Assembly: GCA_951799445.1 (NCBI GenBank) | Contig: OX637292.1 | Location: 12,899,296-12,963,295 of the forward strand | DNA from: Pseudisothecium myosuroides | Taxonomy: Eukaryota > Streptophyta > Bryopsida > Hypnales > Lembophyllaceae | Length of the DNA: 64,000 bases | Direction: 5' to 3' | Part shown: in pieces, positions 9,556 to 20,079 of the stretch | Position numbering within the stretch: the stretch's first letter is position 1 | Layout: every line of letters begins with the position of its first letter | The notes under the pieces: model-generated | Told to the model about the DNA's origin: nothing | Database searches by the model: none | The model's input: the letters and a program-made list of their open reading frames with translations, nothing else | Position numbers and translations under genes: made by a program

Positions 9556-12037
9556 ATGGCGTCGGAGGGTGGGGCGACGACGAGCAATCCGGCGAGCGAG
9601 GAGGAGTTGACGATGTTGGTCAAGTGGTCCGGGAAAGAATACACGGTGCGTGTGTGTGCGGACGACACGGTCGGCGAGTTGAAGCGCCGGATCTGCGAGG
9701 TCACCAATGTGTTGCCCAAGCGGCAGAAATTGCTCAATGTGAAGAACGGCGTGAAGCCTGCCGATGATTCCATGTTTCTGTCGCAGTTGAACCTCAAGCC
9801 GACCATCAAGATTATGATGATGGGGTGCGTCCGTGACACACAAGGCGCTTCTCTGATGTTTTGAGTTTGTATTTGGTGATCGTTTGTGATCGTTTCATGG
9901 TTTCGAATCATGTTTTATGTCGTGAATTAGGGTTTCGATCTCGAGGAAGTTGTTTTTAGAGAGACTTCAAAAAGATTTCAAAGAGATATTCTCGTCGGTC
10001 TTCAATTTTGTGTGTGCGAATTTTTGTATTGATCACATGTAGGATTGCTGAATGAGGATACGTAACACCATTCCTACAGAGATCTATTGTCGTCGGACAC
10101 TTCAATGCAACCTTTACAGCGGAACGGGGACGTTTTCGATGCCAGGATAATGATTTGGGGTCATGAACTAAACGGGAGAAATGTTCTTGTTAATCCCTAA
10201 AGGACCAAGAATATCCAATTCTGGTGATATAGAATTTGGCTCCAATTGAAATATACCTTTCACAATATGATTAATCGAATTGGTCATTTTAAAACCATGG
10301 ATCCTTGGTCTTTTAGTGGTTAACATATTAGACATGAAAGATTAGGTTATAATTTCTAGCAAGATGGTGCACATGGTGTTTTTTGAAATTCCTTTCCATC
10401 TCATTTTGAACGGGGAGTTTTTCAGAACTATTGAAGATGAGATTCTGGTGGAACCGGTCGATGCCCCTGAGGTTTTGGACGATTTCGAACTTCGACCGGA
10501 AGATACCGTCGACATTATGGACCGGGAGGTCAATAAACAAAAACTTAGGCGTCGAATTGAGCAGTTCAAGGTAACCTACCCTATTTTGCGGATTAGGGGA
10601 TTGACGAAACGTTGTTTCCATGTAGTTGACAGTTGACACTGTATTGTTGAACGGTGAATTGGCATAGCTTAGTGTTAAACAGCGTGTCTGAATGAATCCT
10701 CAAGTAGGTGGAGTGCTGCTCAGGAGATGCCCAGTGTAACAATCGTATGTTCTATGGAGAGAATGTACCATAGGTGTACATTTCGGGGGTTGGTGTCACC
10801 TGAGCAGCACTCATCGTCAAACGACATAATGATTGAGAGACTCTTTCAAGATAGTCCCCGTAGAAGATCATTTGAGCGTATCGATTGTTTATGAGTCTCA
10901 CACTGCGTGGGATTTTGGTTGATTTGTTGTGGCAGCTGACGTTGATCAATCCTCCTCGACCAGGCAAGAAGTGTCTGGTGCTGGACATAGACTACACTCT
11001 ATTCGACCACCGCTCGATTGCTGAGAATCCACGTGAATTGATGCGCCCTTGTAAGTCATGTAGCAATCTTCTTAAGTGTTTTGCAGGACGTGGTCTTGGA
11101 AATTGCATTGTAGCTCTGATTCTGTGGAGCACTAAGCAGAGAATTTTTGTTTTGAGTGTGTCAAGGTTGTAGATATTGTATACCGGACTGCTGCTCAGCT
11201 AATGATGTGCTTGATTGACAGATCTCCATGAATTCTTGACAACTGCGTACGAGTTTTATGATATTATTATTTGGTCCGCAACCAGGTGAGTCAGAACAGC
11301 TCTTTCGGATTACTGGAGGTTTCATGGGTGTAGGATGTGGGTACCTCGTGAATTGGCACAAGTTTCTTCTGGTTTCTTATTCTGTTCAAGGATGTAATTA
11401 ACACTTTTGCTTAGGGGAGGATCTAATTTTTGACATATTCAGTTGATGGTTAGATATTCAGTCTGCTGGTCAGTTTGTAATTGAGTGTGCAAAGGAAGGG
11501 CTGACTCGGTGGGAGGGTGTCAGCATGAAGTGGGTAGAGATGAAGATGAAGGAGCTTGGTGTACTTTCTCATCCTAACTACAAAGTTACAGCCATGGTTG
11601 ATCATCTGGCCATGATAACGGTGCAATCAGAGTCTCACAAGATTTTCGATTGCAAACCACTTGGAGTCATCTGGGGGAAGTGTCCAGAGGTGGGAATACA
11701 GCTTCTTTCATTAATGTCTTGCACTCTTGTGGTTGCAGACTTTATGAGCCTCTGATTCCATAGTTTTGATGGAGTTTATGCGTTTATTTTGCAGTTTTAT
11801 AACGCGAAAAACACAATTATGTTTGACGATTTGCGGCGGAACTTCGTAATGAATCCTCAAAACGGGTTGGTTATCAAACCTTTTAGGAAGGCCCATATCA
11901 ACCGTGCCTCAGATCAGGAGCTTCTAGGGCTGACTGATTACCTTGTTGCGATATCTAGTTTGGATGATTTGGGCGAGCTTGATCATGGGAGATGGAGAGA
12001 TTACACTGATCAACATAAGAGAAGACGGCGAAATTGA
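9556..12037 (+). CDS. UBLCP1: Ubiquitin-like domain CTD phosphatase, six exons
   Basis: Six exons join to a 333-residue protein: 9556-9824, 10426-10570, 10936-11050, 11222-11285, 11524-11689 and 11795-12037. Every intron is GT-AG, and the split codons complete sensibly. The family dephosphorylates the RNA polymerase II tail and nuclear proteasomes. Seen: a ubiquitin-like domain at about residues 18-90 ([10 protein letters not shown] through IKIMMMG), a linker, then a HAD/FCP-type phosphatase domain. The catalytic DxDxT motif is [10 protein letters not shown] with D155 and D157. IIIWSAT (about 191-197) supplies motif II, GVIWGK (K250) the lysine motif, and MFDD (D264-D265) the distal acidic pair. 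All key residues are present and the length is close to the family's 310-335. The short basic tail HKRRRRN ends it. Intron 1 carries a TTAA MITE and intron 2 a foldback element. I judge it functional. It converges on the metallothionein gene. Confidence 0.94.
10190..10323. mobile_element. Short TTAA element inside UBLCP1 intron 1
   Basis: The 134-bp insert has TTAA at both edges and inverted ends TCCCTAAAGGACCAAG and CTTGGTCTTTTAGTGG. These are terminal sequences of the CCCCTAAAGGACC family with almost no interior. It lies about 100 bp before the 3' splice site of exon 2 and leaves the exons untouched. Confidence 0.8.
10711..10812. mobile_element. Foldback element in UBLCP1 intron 2
   Basis: The arms GAGTGCTGCTCAGG and CCTGAGCAGCACTC are perfect inverted repeats about 75 bp apart. 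The structure looks like a small MITE or foldback insertion within the 365-bp intron; no clear target duplication was seen. Confidence 0.6.
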
Positions 12038-13455
12038 GCAGATCCTTGGTTCTTGCCTGAAGAGTTGGCTTGGCTTGTACAAAGAAACCATTTGGCTTAG
12101 CGCGGACTTCGGGCAGTTGGTTTGAGCAGTGCTCTACCCGGACAAGTTGTGTAACAAATGAATTTGTGAAGTTTACGTTGTCAGTGTGTTGGGGTGAAGG
12201 TATGTAGTGGTAAGATGTATTGCAGCTTTAGTTTGAACATCTGAGGTTACGGTGTGCCTTCTCATAGAACATGGAATTCTCAGCCTTATCTGCCTGCTTC
12301 CTAAATCAACACTGGTGAGCGTAATTTTCATGGTGCCATAACTGAATAAGTATATAGCGAGAACTGGAACGATTCACTATGATGACAGTAGATTTCTTGC
12401 CTGTGAATCTTCAGTCTTGAGTATTGTTCAAGCTCAACAGGAAAGTATAGCACACTGATTTTTCCCAATAGTGCGTGTCACACTTTTGAATTAGTGCAGG
12501 TTGAAAAATTACTCCCTACTACATCGTGCCAATTTTCAAATTTTGTGTTTGACACTAATTTTCAAAATGAGGCTAATCCCCCCCTCTAATAGGACATATC
12601 GTGCAGTCCTTCACAGCTGCCATAGCTCTTGACCCCTAAGAGCGTCTAATAGGACTATTTCTTTTCTCTATCTCTACCAAAATTCCTCATATTCTTGTAT
12701 ATTCTTGTGCAGTTTCTTTGGTGGATGGTCTTGAAATACGGCAGTAATCTAGCTATTTTGACCTAAAAAAACTCAAAATTTCCTTAAAAAAAGTAGCCAA
12801 CGTCTTTTAGCTGTAGGCTACTGGCAAAAAAACCGTGCATAAAAAAAGAGTGTCAAACTTTGGCAACGGAGGGTCGTTCTTTGCAATCTGTTCTGTTCCG
12901 ATACCGCTCTGAAAATTAGCAAGCACGTTGTTAAGGCGGGTGTCAACCAACGAGTTGATCCCTTCCTAGAGTTGGGGCTTCCCGAGTCGTCTCCTCTGTC
13001 TGAGATTTCCATAAGTGTCTGCATGAATTTCATCGCCGGCTCTTTGCTTGTGTTTTGGACAGTAATTGCTTTAGTTTCCGAACACCTTCACTCTCATGCG
13101 CAGAGTAATGGAAGCTTTTGTTTAATACTTGCGATCTATCTTCAGAGATCAGTTGTTTTTGGTAAAGTGACAGTCCGCTTCACTCTTGAAACAAGCAAGG
13201 TATCGTTGAACAAGCAACAGCGGTGGTAGTATTTTTACGATTCTCTACTGTTGGGACGAAGTGCACCATGAGACCGCTAAGCAGTGTGTACCAATCAAGC
13301 ACAACCAGACACCCTTGGACTCGCCAGTTTTGTTCAAGAATGATTCTCAGATCGTTAACTCTGATCTCGCTTTCTCAGGGAATACTCGCAAACTTTCACA
13401 TAGTGGCGTAGAATAGAAGTAATAGAAATCCATCTTCAGGGAGACGTGGCCCCGC
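12038..13455. other. 3' flank of UBLCP1 and unassigned DNA
   Basis: The first part should be the UBLCP1 3' UTR, but no convincing polyadenylation signal was located. From about 12,850 to 13,400 the sequence is less AT-rich, with open frames on both strands (for example 12,972-13,229 on +). I could not connect any of them to a known protein or a consistent exon chain. It may be untranslated or relic sequence. Confidence 0.35.
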
Positions 13456-13461
13456 TCATTA

Positions 13462-13467
13462 TTTATT
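13462..13467 (-). terminator. Candidate polyadenylation signal of the metallothionein gene
   Basis: AATAAA on the minus strand lies about 285 nt downstream of the metallothionein stop codon. It is the only canonical hexamer I noticed at a suitable distance. Confidence 0.35.
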
Positions 13468-13750
13468 TAGGTAGCATGAGCTACAAGCGAAGTGACACAG
13501 CATCCGATCTACGTGATGGAGAATTTATTTCTGGTCGAGAATCACATCGCTACAATATCTAGGGACATCGCAGCACGTATTGTATCCCACAACGCCAGTT
13601 ATGCCTAGCAATTTTTTTCATCTTTTCTAGAGATATCAGCGCCAAAATATAAACGGATCAAGGTCCGCACACAACTTTTGAAATGCTCCATGTCGGGCTC
13701 TAGGAGCTAGCCGCCACACCGAGGTGGCCATGGCCATGGCTGCTTCAGTT

Positions 13751-14707
13751 TTACTTGTGGCATGCGCAGTCTGCGCAGTTGCAGTTAGGGCCGCACTTGC
13801 AGTCGTTCTCCGCGTTGTAGCTGTTCATTCACAGGAACATCAGCAGTGGACTGATCATTCGATCCAAGACACTCACTAATCAGCAGCAGGAGATGAAAGA
13901 ACAAAGATTTCGGGCTGCAAGATGAAGAATTAACATGTGCAAGTTCAAAAAATTCCGATCAGTCCAAACTAATAGGTCGGAGGCGAGGAACTTACTTGCG
14001 GAGGCTGCCCAGGGACTTGCAGCATCTGGAGCATCACACAACAATGACATGGTGAGCATAGTTGCAATGAAAAAAACTTTTGAAACTTCTCTACATACTT
14101 GCTGGACTCAATTAAGTTGGACTATCATTTCGTATAGATATTGTTCAATGCATAACTGCTCCAGCGCATCTAGTAAGCACTTGCAGGAAGACTCCAGCTT
14201 CATCAGAAGAAATTTTCGGTATAATTTCTGTTGTGCAAGGGGCTAGACGTGGCATACTAGCGACACAACAACTTTGAGACAAATGTACTGTTAGTCCTCA
14301 TCTCCTACAACTAAGAGCAATTGGACCACGGACGTTAGGTAATCGTGTCTGTTTCAAAGCATGTACGGAGTGTATTTACACGAACTATATTGCACCAGAG
14401 TATCTACTGATCACTTGGAGGAAGTCTCAGCTGCATCGGAAGCACGTTCCGGTACAATTGCGCTCATGCAAGGAACCAGAAGTGCATACGACGTCGACAC
14501 AGCAACTTTCGGACAATTCCACTGTTAGTCCTCATCTGCTAAGGCTGACAGCAATTGAAGCATGAATGTTATGTGTATGAAAATCTATGCAATCGTGTCT
14601 GTTTCAAAGCAGAAATGAGAAGGATATGTTACTCACGTGCAATCAGCGCTGCATTGGCAGCCATCACCACAATTGCAGTTGGGCTTGCCGCATCCTGACA
14701 AGGCCAT
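13751..14707 (-). CDS. Plant-type metallothionein, three exons
   Basis: Minus-strand exons 14637-14707, 13996-14025 and 13751-13820 join to 56 residues with 14 cysteines. Metallothioneins bind zinc and copper through Cys thiolates in the cytosol. Exon 1 encodes MALSGCGKPNCNCGDGCQCS, a six-Cys amino domain. The 30-nt middle exon adds a CC pair in a short linker. Exon 3 encodes AENDCKCGPNCNCADCACHK, whose CxCxxxCxCxxCxC spacing is the classic plant carboxy domain. Both introns start with GTGAGT or GTAAGT and end in AG, and all three phases match. A TATA box lies 107 bp upstream of the ATG. The C-domain is unusual in having a terminal His. The product is below usual ORF length limits, so it is easily missed by gene finders. 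The middle exon is the least certain part. Confidence 0.85.
14179..14612. repeat. Tandem duplication inside metallothionein intron 1
   Basis: Two diverged direct copies, about 14,179-14,361 and 14,412-14,612, share TGTTAGTCCTCATCT, GCAATTG and AATCGTGTCTGTTTCAAAGC in the same order. They make up most of the 611-bp intron. No extra cysteine-rich exon is visible in either copy. Confidence 0.65.
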
Positions 14708-14813
14708 GGTGATGAGAAAACTGAAGGGGGAAAGAGGGTCGAACTAAAGAGCTTGAGGTGCAGAGGAAAGCAAGCAAGGAGAACACAATGAAGCACGGTG
14801 GCCTGTGGCGCTG

Positions 14814-14823
14814 GCTTTTATGC
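14814..14823 (-). promoter_or_regulatory. TATA box of the metallothionein gene
   Basis: The minus strand reads GCATAAAAGC, about 107 bp before the start codon. Between the two lies a purine-rich leader-like sequence without an upstream ATG in frame. Position and sequence suit a core promoter. Confidence 0.55.
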
Positions 14824-14829
14824 TATTTC

Positions 14830-16259
14830 TACTCGGGTACGTCCCCCTTCGTGTCCACCAATGGCTCCATTGGGGACTGCTACTGAATTGACTAGCCAGC
14901 CCATGTAGGGGTGCCTAAGATGACCCCTCGCATCTTTCCGACCATCCGGGGGTACCTGGTCTTTTTCTGTTTCATCACCAACCGTCTACTTCACTTTCAC
15001 TGTGACAAGCACGATTTATTTATTTATTTTCACAGCCATCAATTACGGCCTAATTTCAAGTAAAAAGTCGATATGATGCTGGATGCATGTTGCTGCATGA
15101 CCTTGAGCCTCTACATCAGGACCTTGATTCTCTACCGCATGGGCTTCAAGTTGACGGATTCTCTACTGCATTGATCCCCGCCCCAAGTTACGGTATTGTA
15201 CTTTGAACTCCCAACTTCAGGATAAATAGTCAGTGCTGGTTATTACCACTATCCGCCTTACGAGTTTGCAAAGTTTTATTCTCCCGCAGACTGGTTTGCA
15301 ATTCTCATCTCTGGCCTATCGTTGCTTTGGTGCAACTTAATCAGAGCTTAGATGAAATGAACAAGCAGACCATACTTATATCCTGATTACTAACAAATTT
15401 ATCTCATCAAGGTACGCAAAAACAATGTCTTTCTTTGAATGCTCACTACTCAAATGCCGCTAGGATTTTTCTTTTTCAAAGTTGATTGAATATTCAAATT
15501 GAGCAATTGAAAATATGCAATCGAAGAGTCGAGAGTATTTTTCAATATCCTGAGCTTTTGTTGAACGTGAAGTTGGCCATATTTCTGTACAGATTCAAAT
15601 AGGCAACCTTGAACAATCTTCCACAATATATTTGCAACAATTTGACTCTCTTTTAAGATTTGTTTGCTCGTGGCGTTAGGAGTGTAGTGGATTCGATTCA
15701 CTTTGCTAATTAACAACAGTTAAAAAGAGGACGGTATCTTGCAGATGCTCTTTCAGAAACGACATTCAAGTGCACGTACATGTCAGAAGAGGTGGATCAA
15801 ACAAGCCTAGGGACAACTGAAAGGCTCGCTCCCATCTGATTCTGATTTGGATAAAGAAGAATAAGCCAAGAATGTCACTATGGTGAACTAGTCAAAAGCA
15901 TTGAACTGTGAACTGCAGGAGTGCAGTATTGAGTGGTGCCGCGGAACAAGATATTTACAGGAGCATGTGCCAAGCAGCAACTCAATACGACAACTGAAGC
16001 ACGACTGGCTGAAACAGATCTTTTGGAGGAGCTCACCAATCATCAGCGGTAGTACAAAACCAATAAGTCTGTTGTACTACCAATGGAATGCCTTAAAAAC
16101 TGAAAGAGTCTGAAATTTTTTTTGACCCATTTCAGTCACAAGCACTGGGACCCAACAGTTTGACAGACCGTTTCTAACCTGTTGCAAACTGAACCAGCCT
16201 TATAGTGTGGTGAAACCGACTCCACACAGGTCCTTGTCTATAGGCAAGGTTTACGTATG
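14830..16259. other. Unassigned DNA
   Basis: The first few hundred bases are the metallothionein promoter side. The rest has no repeat shared with other parts of the window, and short ORFs such as 15,901-16,113 have no recognisable motif. Confidence 0.35.
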
Positions 16260-16565
16260 TAAGGTAGGAGGTCTATAAAGCACTTTGGGCTCTACAAGCA
16301 TCCACGTCCTGAAACGTACACTAATTGTACCACATTTTACTTTCTCGGTGCTTCGGCAATGTTCAAATAAAATAGAGTTTAGGAAAAGGATGCTTTTAGT
16401 GACCATTGCATTTCAACTTCAAAAATTCATGACTAATTCCACGAAGCTCCAAGAAATAGGAAATGACTTGGGTTAGTTGTCAATTCCATTTGTCTTTCAA
16501 GGAAAATCATTGAAAGTTATTAATTTTGAACTCTTAAATGGGTGCTTTATGGACCTCCTACCTTA
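16260..16565. mobile_element. MITE with AGGTAGGAGGTC ends, copy 2
   Basis: TA at both edges encloses AGGTAGGAGGTCTATAAAGC at the left and GCTTTATGGACCTCCTACCT at the right, an inverted repeat. The interior matches the copy at 8116-8446 (CTAATTC-A-AA-TTCCAA-AAATA and TTGTCTTTCAAGG). No ORF. Confidence 0.75.
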
Positions 16566-16690
16566 CACTTAAAAGCATTCAACTAAACATCTAAATATAT
16601 TGAAAACTATTAATTTCTAACTCTTAAATGGGTGCTTTATGAACCTCCTATCTTCTACTTAAAAACATTCAACTAAACATCTAAGTATGG
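16510..16690. repeat. Two 90-bp tandem copies at the MITE edge
   Basis: The segment containing CTCTTAAATGGGTGCTTTAT, ACCTCCTA and CATTCAACTAAACATCTAA occurs at 16,531 and again at 16,621. It duplicates the right end of the MITE plus its flank. Confidence 0.75.
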
Positions 16691-17079
16691 TTCCTACTAC
16701 TAAACTACCATAATTAAATATCTAAACATGGTTTCTACTACCAAATTGCCATAATTTTTGTTAACAAGAATCTATAGGGATCACTTTTCCAAAAGTAAAG
16801 GGTATAATTAGGTGTGGTTACCTTAATTCAATTCATTTAATCCAAATCCATTGAGACACTTTGAGATAAGAGATCACAAACATGTGGAGTACCTCAATTC
16901 AATTCATGAACCTTGTAAAGACATTGGGGCCAAAAAGTAGCATATGGATGACTTTCCAAATCATTATAGAAATGAAGAATGCACCTCTATATTGGTTCAA
17001 AAATCAAATCCTTTTCAAGTGACTACCTTGGTCAAGGTTGGCGTTCTTCTAGGGTTAACCAACAAGGATATGCACCTAG

Positions 17080-17310
17080 TACTAAAAGTATCCGATCAAT
17101 GACTTTGAGGGAAAGAATTCATCCTATCCAACCAAGAAACTTCAATTGACTACTTTGATGATAGGGCCAAATGTTGAGGGTAGGGTTAACCAATAAGGAC
17201 ACCAAGGACTAAGAGTGTCCGATCAATGACTTTGAGGGAAAAGAATTCATCCTATCCAACCATGAATCTTCAATTGACTACTTTGATGATAGGGCCAAAC
17301 GTTGAGGTTG
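17080..17310. repeat. Two tandem copies of about 126 bp
   Basis: Both copies contain GATCAATGACTTTGAGGGAA, CATCCTATCCAACCA and TGACTACTTTGATGATAGGG (near 17,095 and 17,221). No gene is recognised. Related fragments of the same repeat occur from 16,800 to 17,410. Confidence 0.75.
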
Positions 17311-17423
17311 AAAAGTGGTCAATGGATGACTTCATTGTTCACTATAAAAACAAAGAATGCACCTATTGGTATAATAATCAGAGCAATATTTTGGTGACTA
17401 CCTTGATCATGGGGCCACATCCT

Positions 17424-17666
17424 TTAACCCTTGAATGCCGGGCTGGTGACCGTGGAAATCATCCCTTTTGGCATCGGATGACATCATCTTCTTTGAAAAA
17501 ATCAAAAGTGCTCACTTGGAGGTCAAACTGCTATTCATGATCTTCCCTTTCCACACAAAATTTGGAGGATGAATAAGTTAGTTGCACTTGTGTCCAACAC
17601 ATGAGACTCTCTTGTCAATCATCGGCCGCAAAACGTCTCCTTCGGCGTTGAAGGGTTACGGGTTAA
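17424..17666. mobile_element. TTAA MITE (CCCTTRAACG family), copy 2
   Basis: TTAA precedes CCCTTGAATGCCGGGCTGG at the left, and GGCGTTGAAGGG precedes a mutated TTAC at the right, with an intact TTAA a few bases on. The interior matches the 229-bp copies at 7800 and 17,921. Confidence 0.75.
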
Positions 17667-17920
17667 ACCCAAATCCATTGAGACACTTTTGGATAGGAGG
17701 CACAATTAGGTGCAGAGTTCCTTCAGTCCAAATTACGGAATCCAGATCAATCCAAGGAGAGAGTCCCAGGGAGGAGAATTCTACTCTTGTTATAATATTG
17801 GCAGGGTTGGTTGGTCGGTAGGCCCATGACACAACCATGTGACGTAGAACTCACGGTAACTAGTATGCCTTCTGTCAGTCCCCAGAAGCCAATTTATTCG
17901 TTGTCTTGGGAGAATTATGC

Positions 17921-18149
17921 TTAACCCTTGAACGTCGACGCAGCCATTTTATGGCCGATGGATGACAGAGAATCAAACTGTGTAGGACAGAAATGCAACT
18001 ATTCATCCTCCAAATTTTATGGGAAAAGGGAAGATCATCTACAATAGTTTGACTTCCAATGAATGCTTTTGCATTATTTTAATCCAACAATTCACATGAT
18101 GACAAAATAGATGACTTCCACGGTTATGGGCCCGACGTTTAAGGGTTAA
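17921..18149. mobile_element. 229-bp TTAA MITE (CCCTTRAACG family), copy 3, inverted
   Basis: TTAA sites at 17,921-17,924 and 18,146-18,149 enclose CCCTTGAACGTCG and CGACGTTTAAGGG. It is the reverse orientation of the copy at 7800-8028 and has the same length. Confidence 0.85.
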
Positions 18150-18424
18150 GGTAGGTACACTCGAAAGGGCACCATTTCTAAAAGCGCCATCTACAATCAG
18201 TGTACATTTTCAAAATTGCTGATGTACGCAGACTGTAGATGGCGCTTTTAGAAACAAACTTTGACCTTTAATAACTTTTGCATACTGTATCCAAATGCTA
18301 CATTCTTTGGTGCGTTGGAATGTGCTTTCACTTGCCAACAAGATTGTATGAAAATCTGAACAGCCTAATAGCAGTAACTAGGCACAATATGAATAAGTGG
18401 CGCTTTTGGGTGTACCCACCTTAT
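18148..18424. mobile_element. TA-flanked MITE with inner hairpin
   Basis: The ends AAGGTAGGTACAC and GTGTACCCACCTTA are inverted repeats, with TA as the probable target. A second inverted repeat sits inside at 18,174-18,254, with arms TTTCTAAAAGCGCCATCTAC and the reverse. It directly abuts the preceding TTAA MITE, sharing its TTAA/TA. Confidence 0.7.
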
Positions 18425-18489
18425 GCTTGCTGGAGATAAGTTCTAATCACCGGTTCAGTTGGTGACAAGCACAAGTCTGTGGACAACTG

Positions 18490-19499
18490 ATGACAGAGCA
18501 AAAATAAAAATAAAATAAAAAATTGCCTATCTAACTGTAGGATCTTGTATTAAGGTGAAAACACCCATTCCCGTCCCTGTATCCAAATCCGTCATCATGT
18601 ACCAACAGAATACACTCTTACAATGAAAATGTGCACCATTAGTACATGATGACAAATTTGGGTATAGGGACGGGAATGGGTGTTTTCACCTTAGACTAGT
18701 GTAAGAATGTGTAAAAGAAATTTCAAAAACTTTGACTGTATAGATTGCAAGATATTTGCATTTAAAGTAAAGGAAACAGAGTTTTTTGCACCTGGCTCAA
18801 CTATATTTTGGAGCTTTGAACCTTCTTAACTTAAAATTTTTGCTCTATTGATTTTGAATTTCTAATTTTATATGATGAAGAATTGAGTTGAGAGTTCATG
18901 AAAAAAAATTCAAATAAAACACACTTACTTTCATTCATTAGAAAATTGTTAAGTAGAAGTAGGTTCAAGATTGAAAGGAAAACTAAACCGTTAATAGCTT
19001 TAAGATGGAAATGAAACACACTAATCTCAATAGTGAGATTGTTCAAGCAAGAGATCTTAACCTCTTGAAAACTTCTGTTTTGAAAAATTGTAAGAATTGA
19101 ATTCAAAAATGAATCCTACTGTAAGTTATTTTTCCAAGAAGATGCTCTAATTGCCTGAAAAACAAGATTGTCCATAACTTTCACATAACAAATCCAAATG
19201 GAATAAATCAAAGCTTTTTATGTAGTTTAAAATACAATATATATGAAACAATTATTTTTTTAAAATTACCTTAAGTTTTTTTGAGTTTTTTTTTTGCCCG
19301 CCAAACTAAAATTTGGGCTTTTTGTTCCATGATTTTTACTCTCGGGCACCAATTGAAATAAAAATTATATTTACGAAAAACTAATGTGTATTCTAACTTC
19401 AAAAAATATTTCAAAAAATCACGACAAATATTGAGACTGTAGGAGCCTGCTTGAAATTCATTTTGTCCCCCAAGGGAACCATGGGACTTTAGGGGTTAA
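18490..19499. mobile_element. TTAA element (CCCCTAAAGGACC family), interrupted
   Basis: The right end ACTTTAGGGG followed by TTAA (19,496-19,499) and the interior, including AATCCAAATGGAATAAATCA, identify the family in reverse orientation. The left terminus is not clear. A 143-bp hairpin MITE (18,551-18,693) is inserted within the conserved AGGATCTTG...GACTAGTGTAAGAATG segment. Confidence 0.75.
18551..18693. mobile_element. 143-bp hairpin MITE, nearly perfect arms
   Basis: The left arm starts TAAGGTGAAAACACCCATTC and the right arm is its reverse, GAATGGGTGTTTTCACCTTA. The arms extend about 50 bp with few mismatches, up to CATCATGTAC/GTACATGATG. TA is duplicated at the edges. The low divergence of the arms suggests recent insertion into the older TTAA element. 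Confidence 0.85.
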
Positions 19500-19503
19500 A
19501 TGA

Positions 19504-19870
19504 GGCTATTTTGTTTTGTTTGTTATAATAAGATCTCTAGAACCATTATTGTGTCTTCCAGTTGTGTTCTTGGTACCATTGGAAAGCCATCAAGAGGAGG
19601 CATGCATGGACTTTGTTTCGTGGCGTTTGGACACATAGTGTGAAAATTATGAATTTTTGAGTTATTTGGGGATCTTAAATTATCTTCATTATGGCTTTTG
19701 TGGAATGCGCATCTCTTGGTTGCATTCTTGGTACCGTTAGAAAGCTCTTTGCAAAGAAAGGTGCATAGACTTTTGGGGGGGCATTTCAACATATGGTGTG
19801 AAAGTTATGAATTTTTTAGCTATTTTTGGATCTTAAATTATCCTAAATTATGGATCTTTTGTTCATTTCT
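19504..19870. repeat. Repeat with TTGTTTTGTTTGTTA start, two copies, left of Helitron
   Basis: Two adjacent diverged copies of about 180 bp share TTCTTGGTACC, a segment GAAAGC, and AGACTTT. The same repeat occurs twice more at 44,862-45,325, just beyond the Helitron's coding end and in the same orientation. Confidence 0.6.
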
Positions 19871-20079
19871 TTGTCATGTCTCTTTTGCTCTTTACTTACG
19901 TTTTAATTGTCTTTTATTTTGTAATATGCTTTAATTATCTTTTATTTTGTAATAGTGTTACTAGCCTCGATATATACATCTCTAAACATGTTAAATAAAA
20001 TACTTTGTTTGTTTTGTTTCTGCACTTTCCATATAGCACCTTCTATAGATGTAGAAGTAGTTTTAGTTTACATATTGAA

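Noticed and set aside
9486..9911. Minus-strand ORFs of 141 and 96 codons over the first UBLCP1 exon
   Set aside because: They are shadows of a GC-rich coding exon; the plus-strand reading has a full family match.
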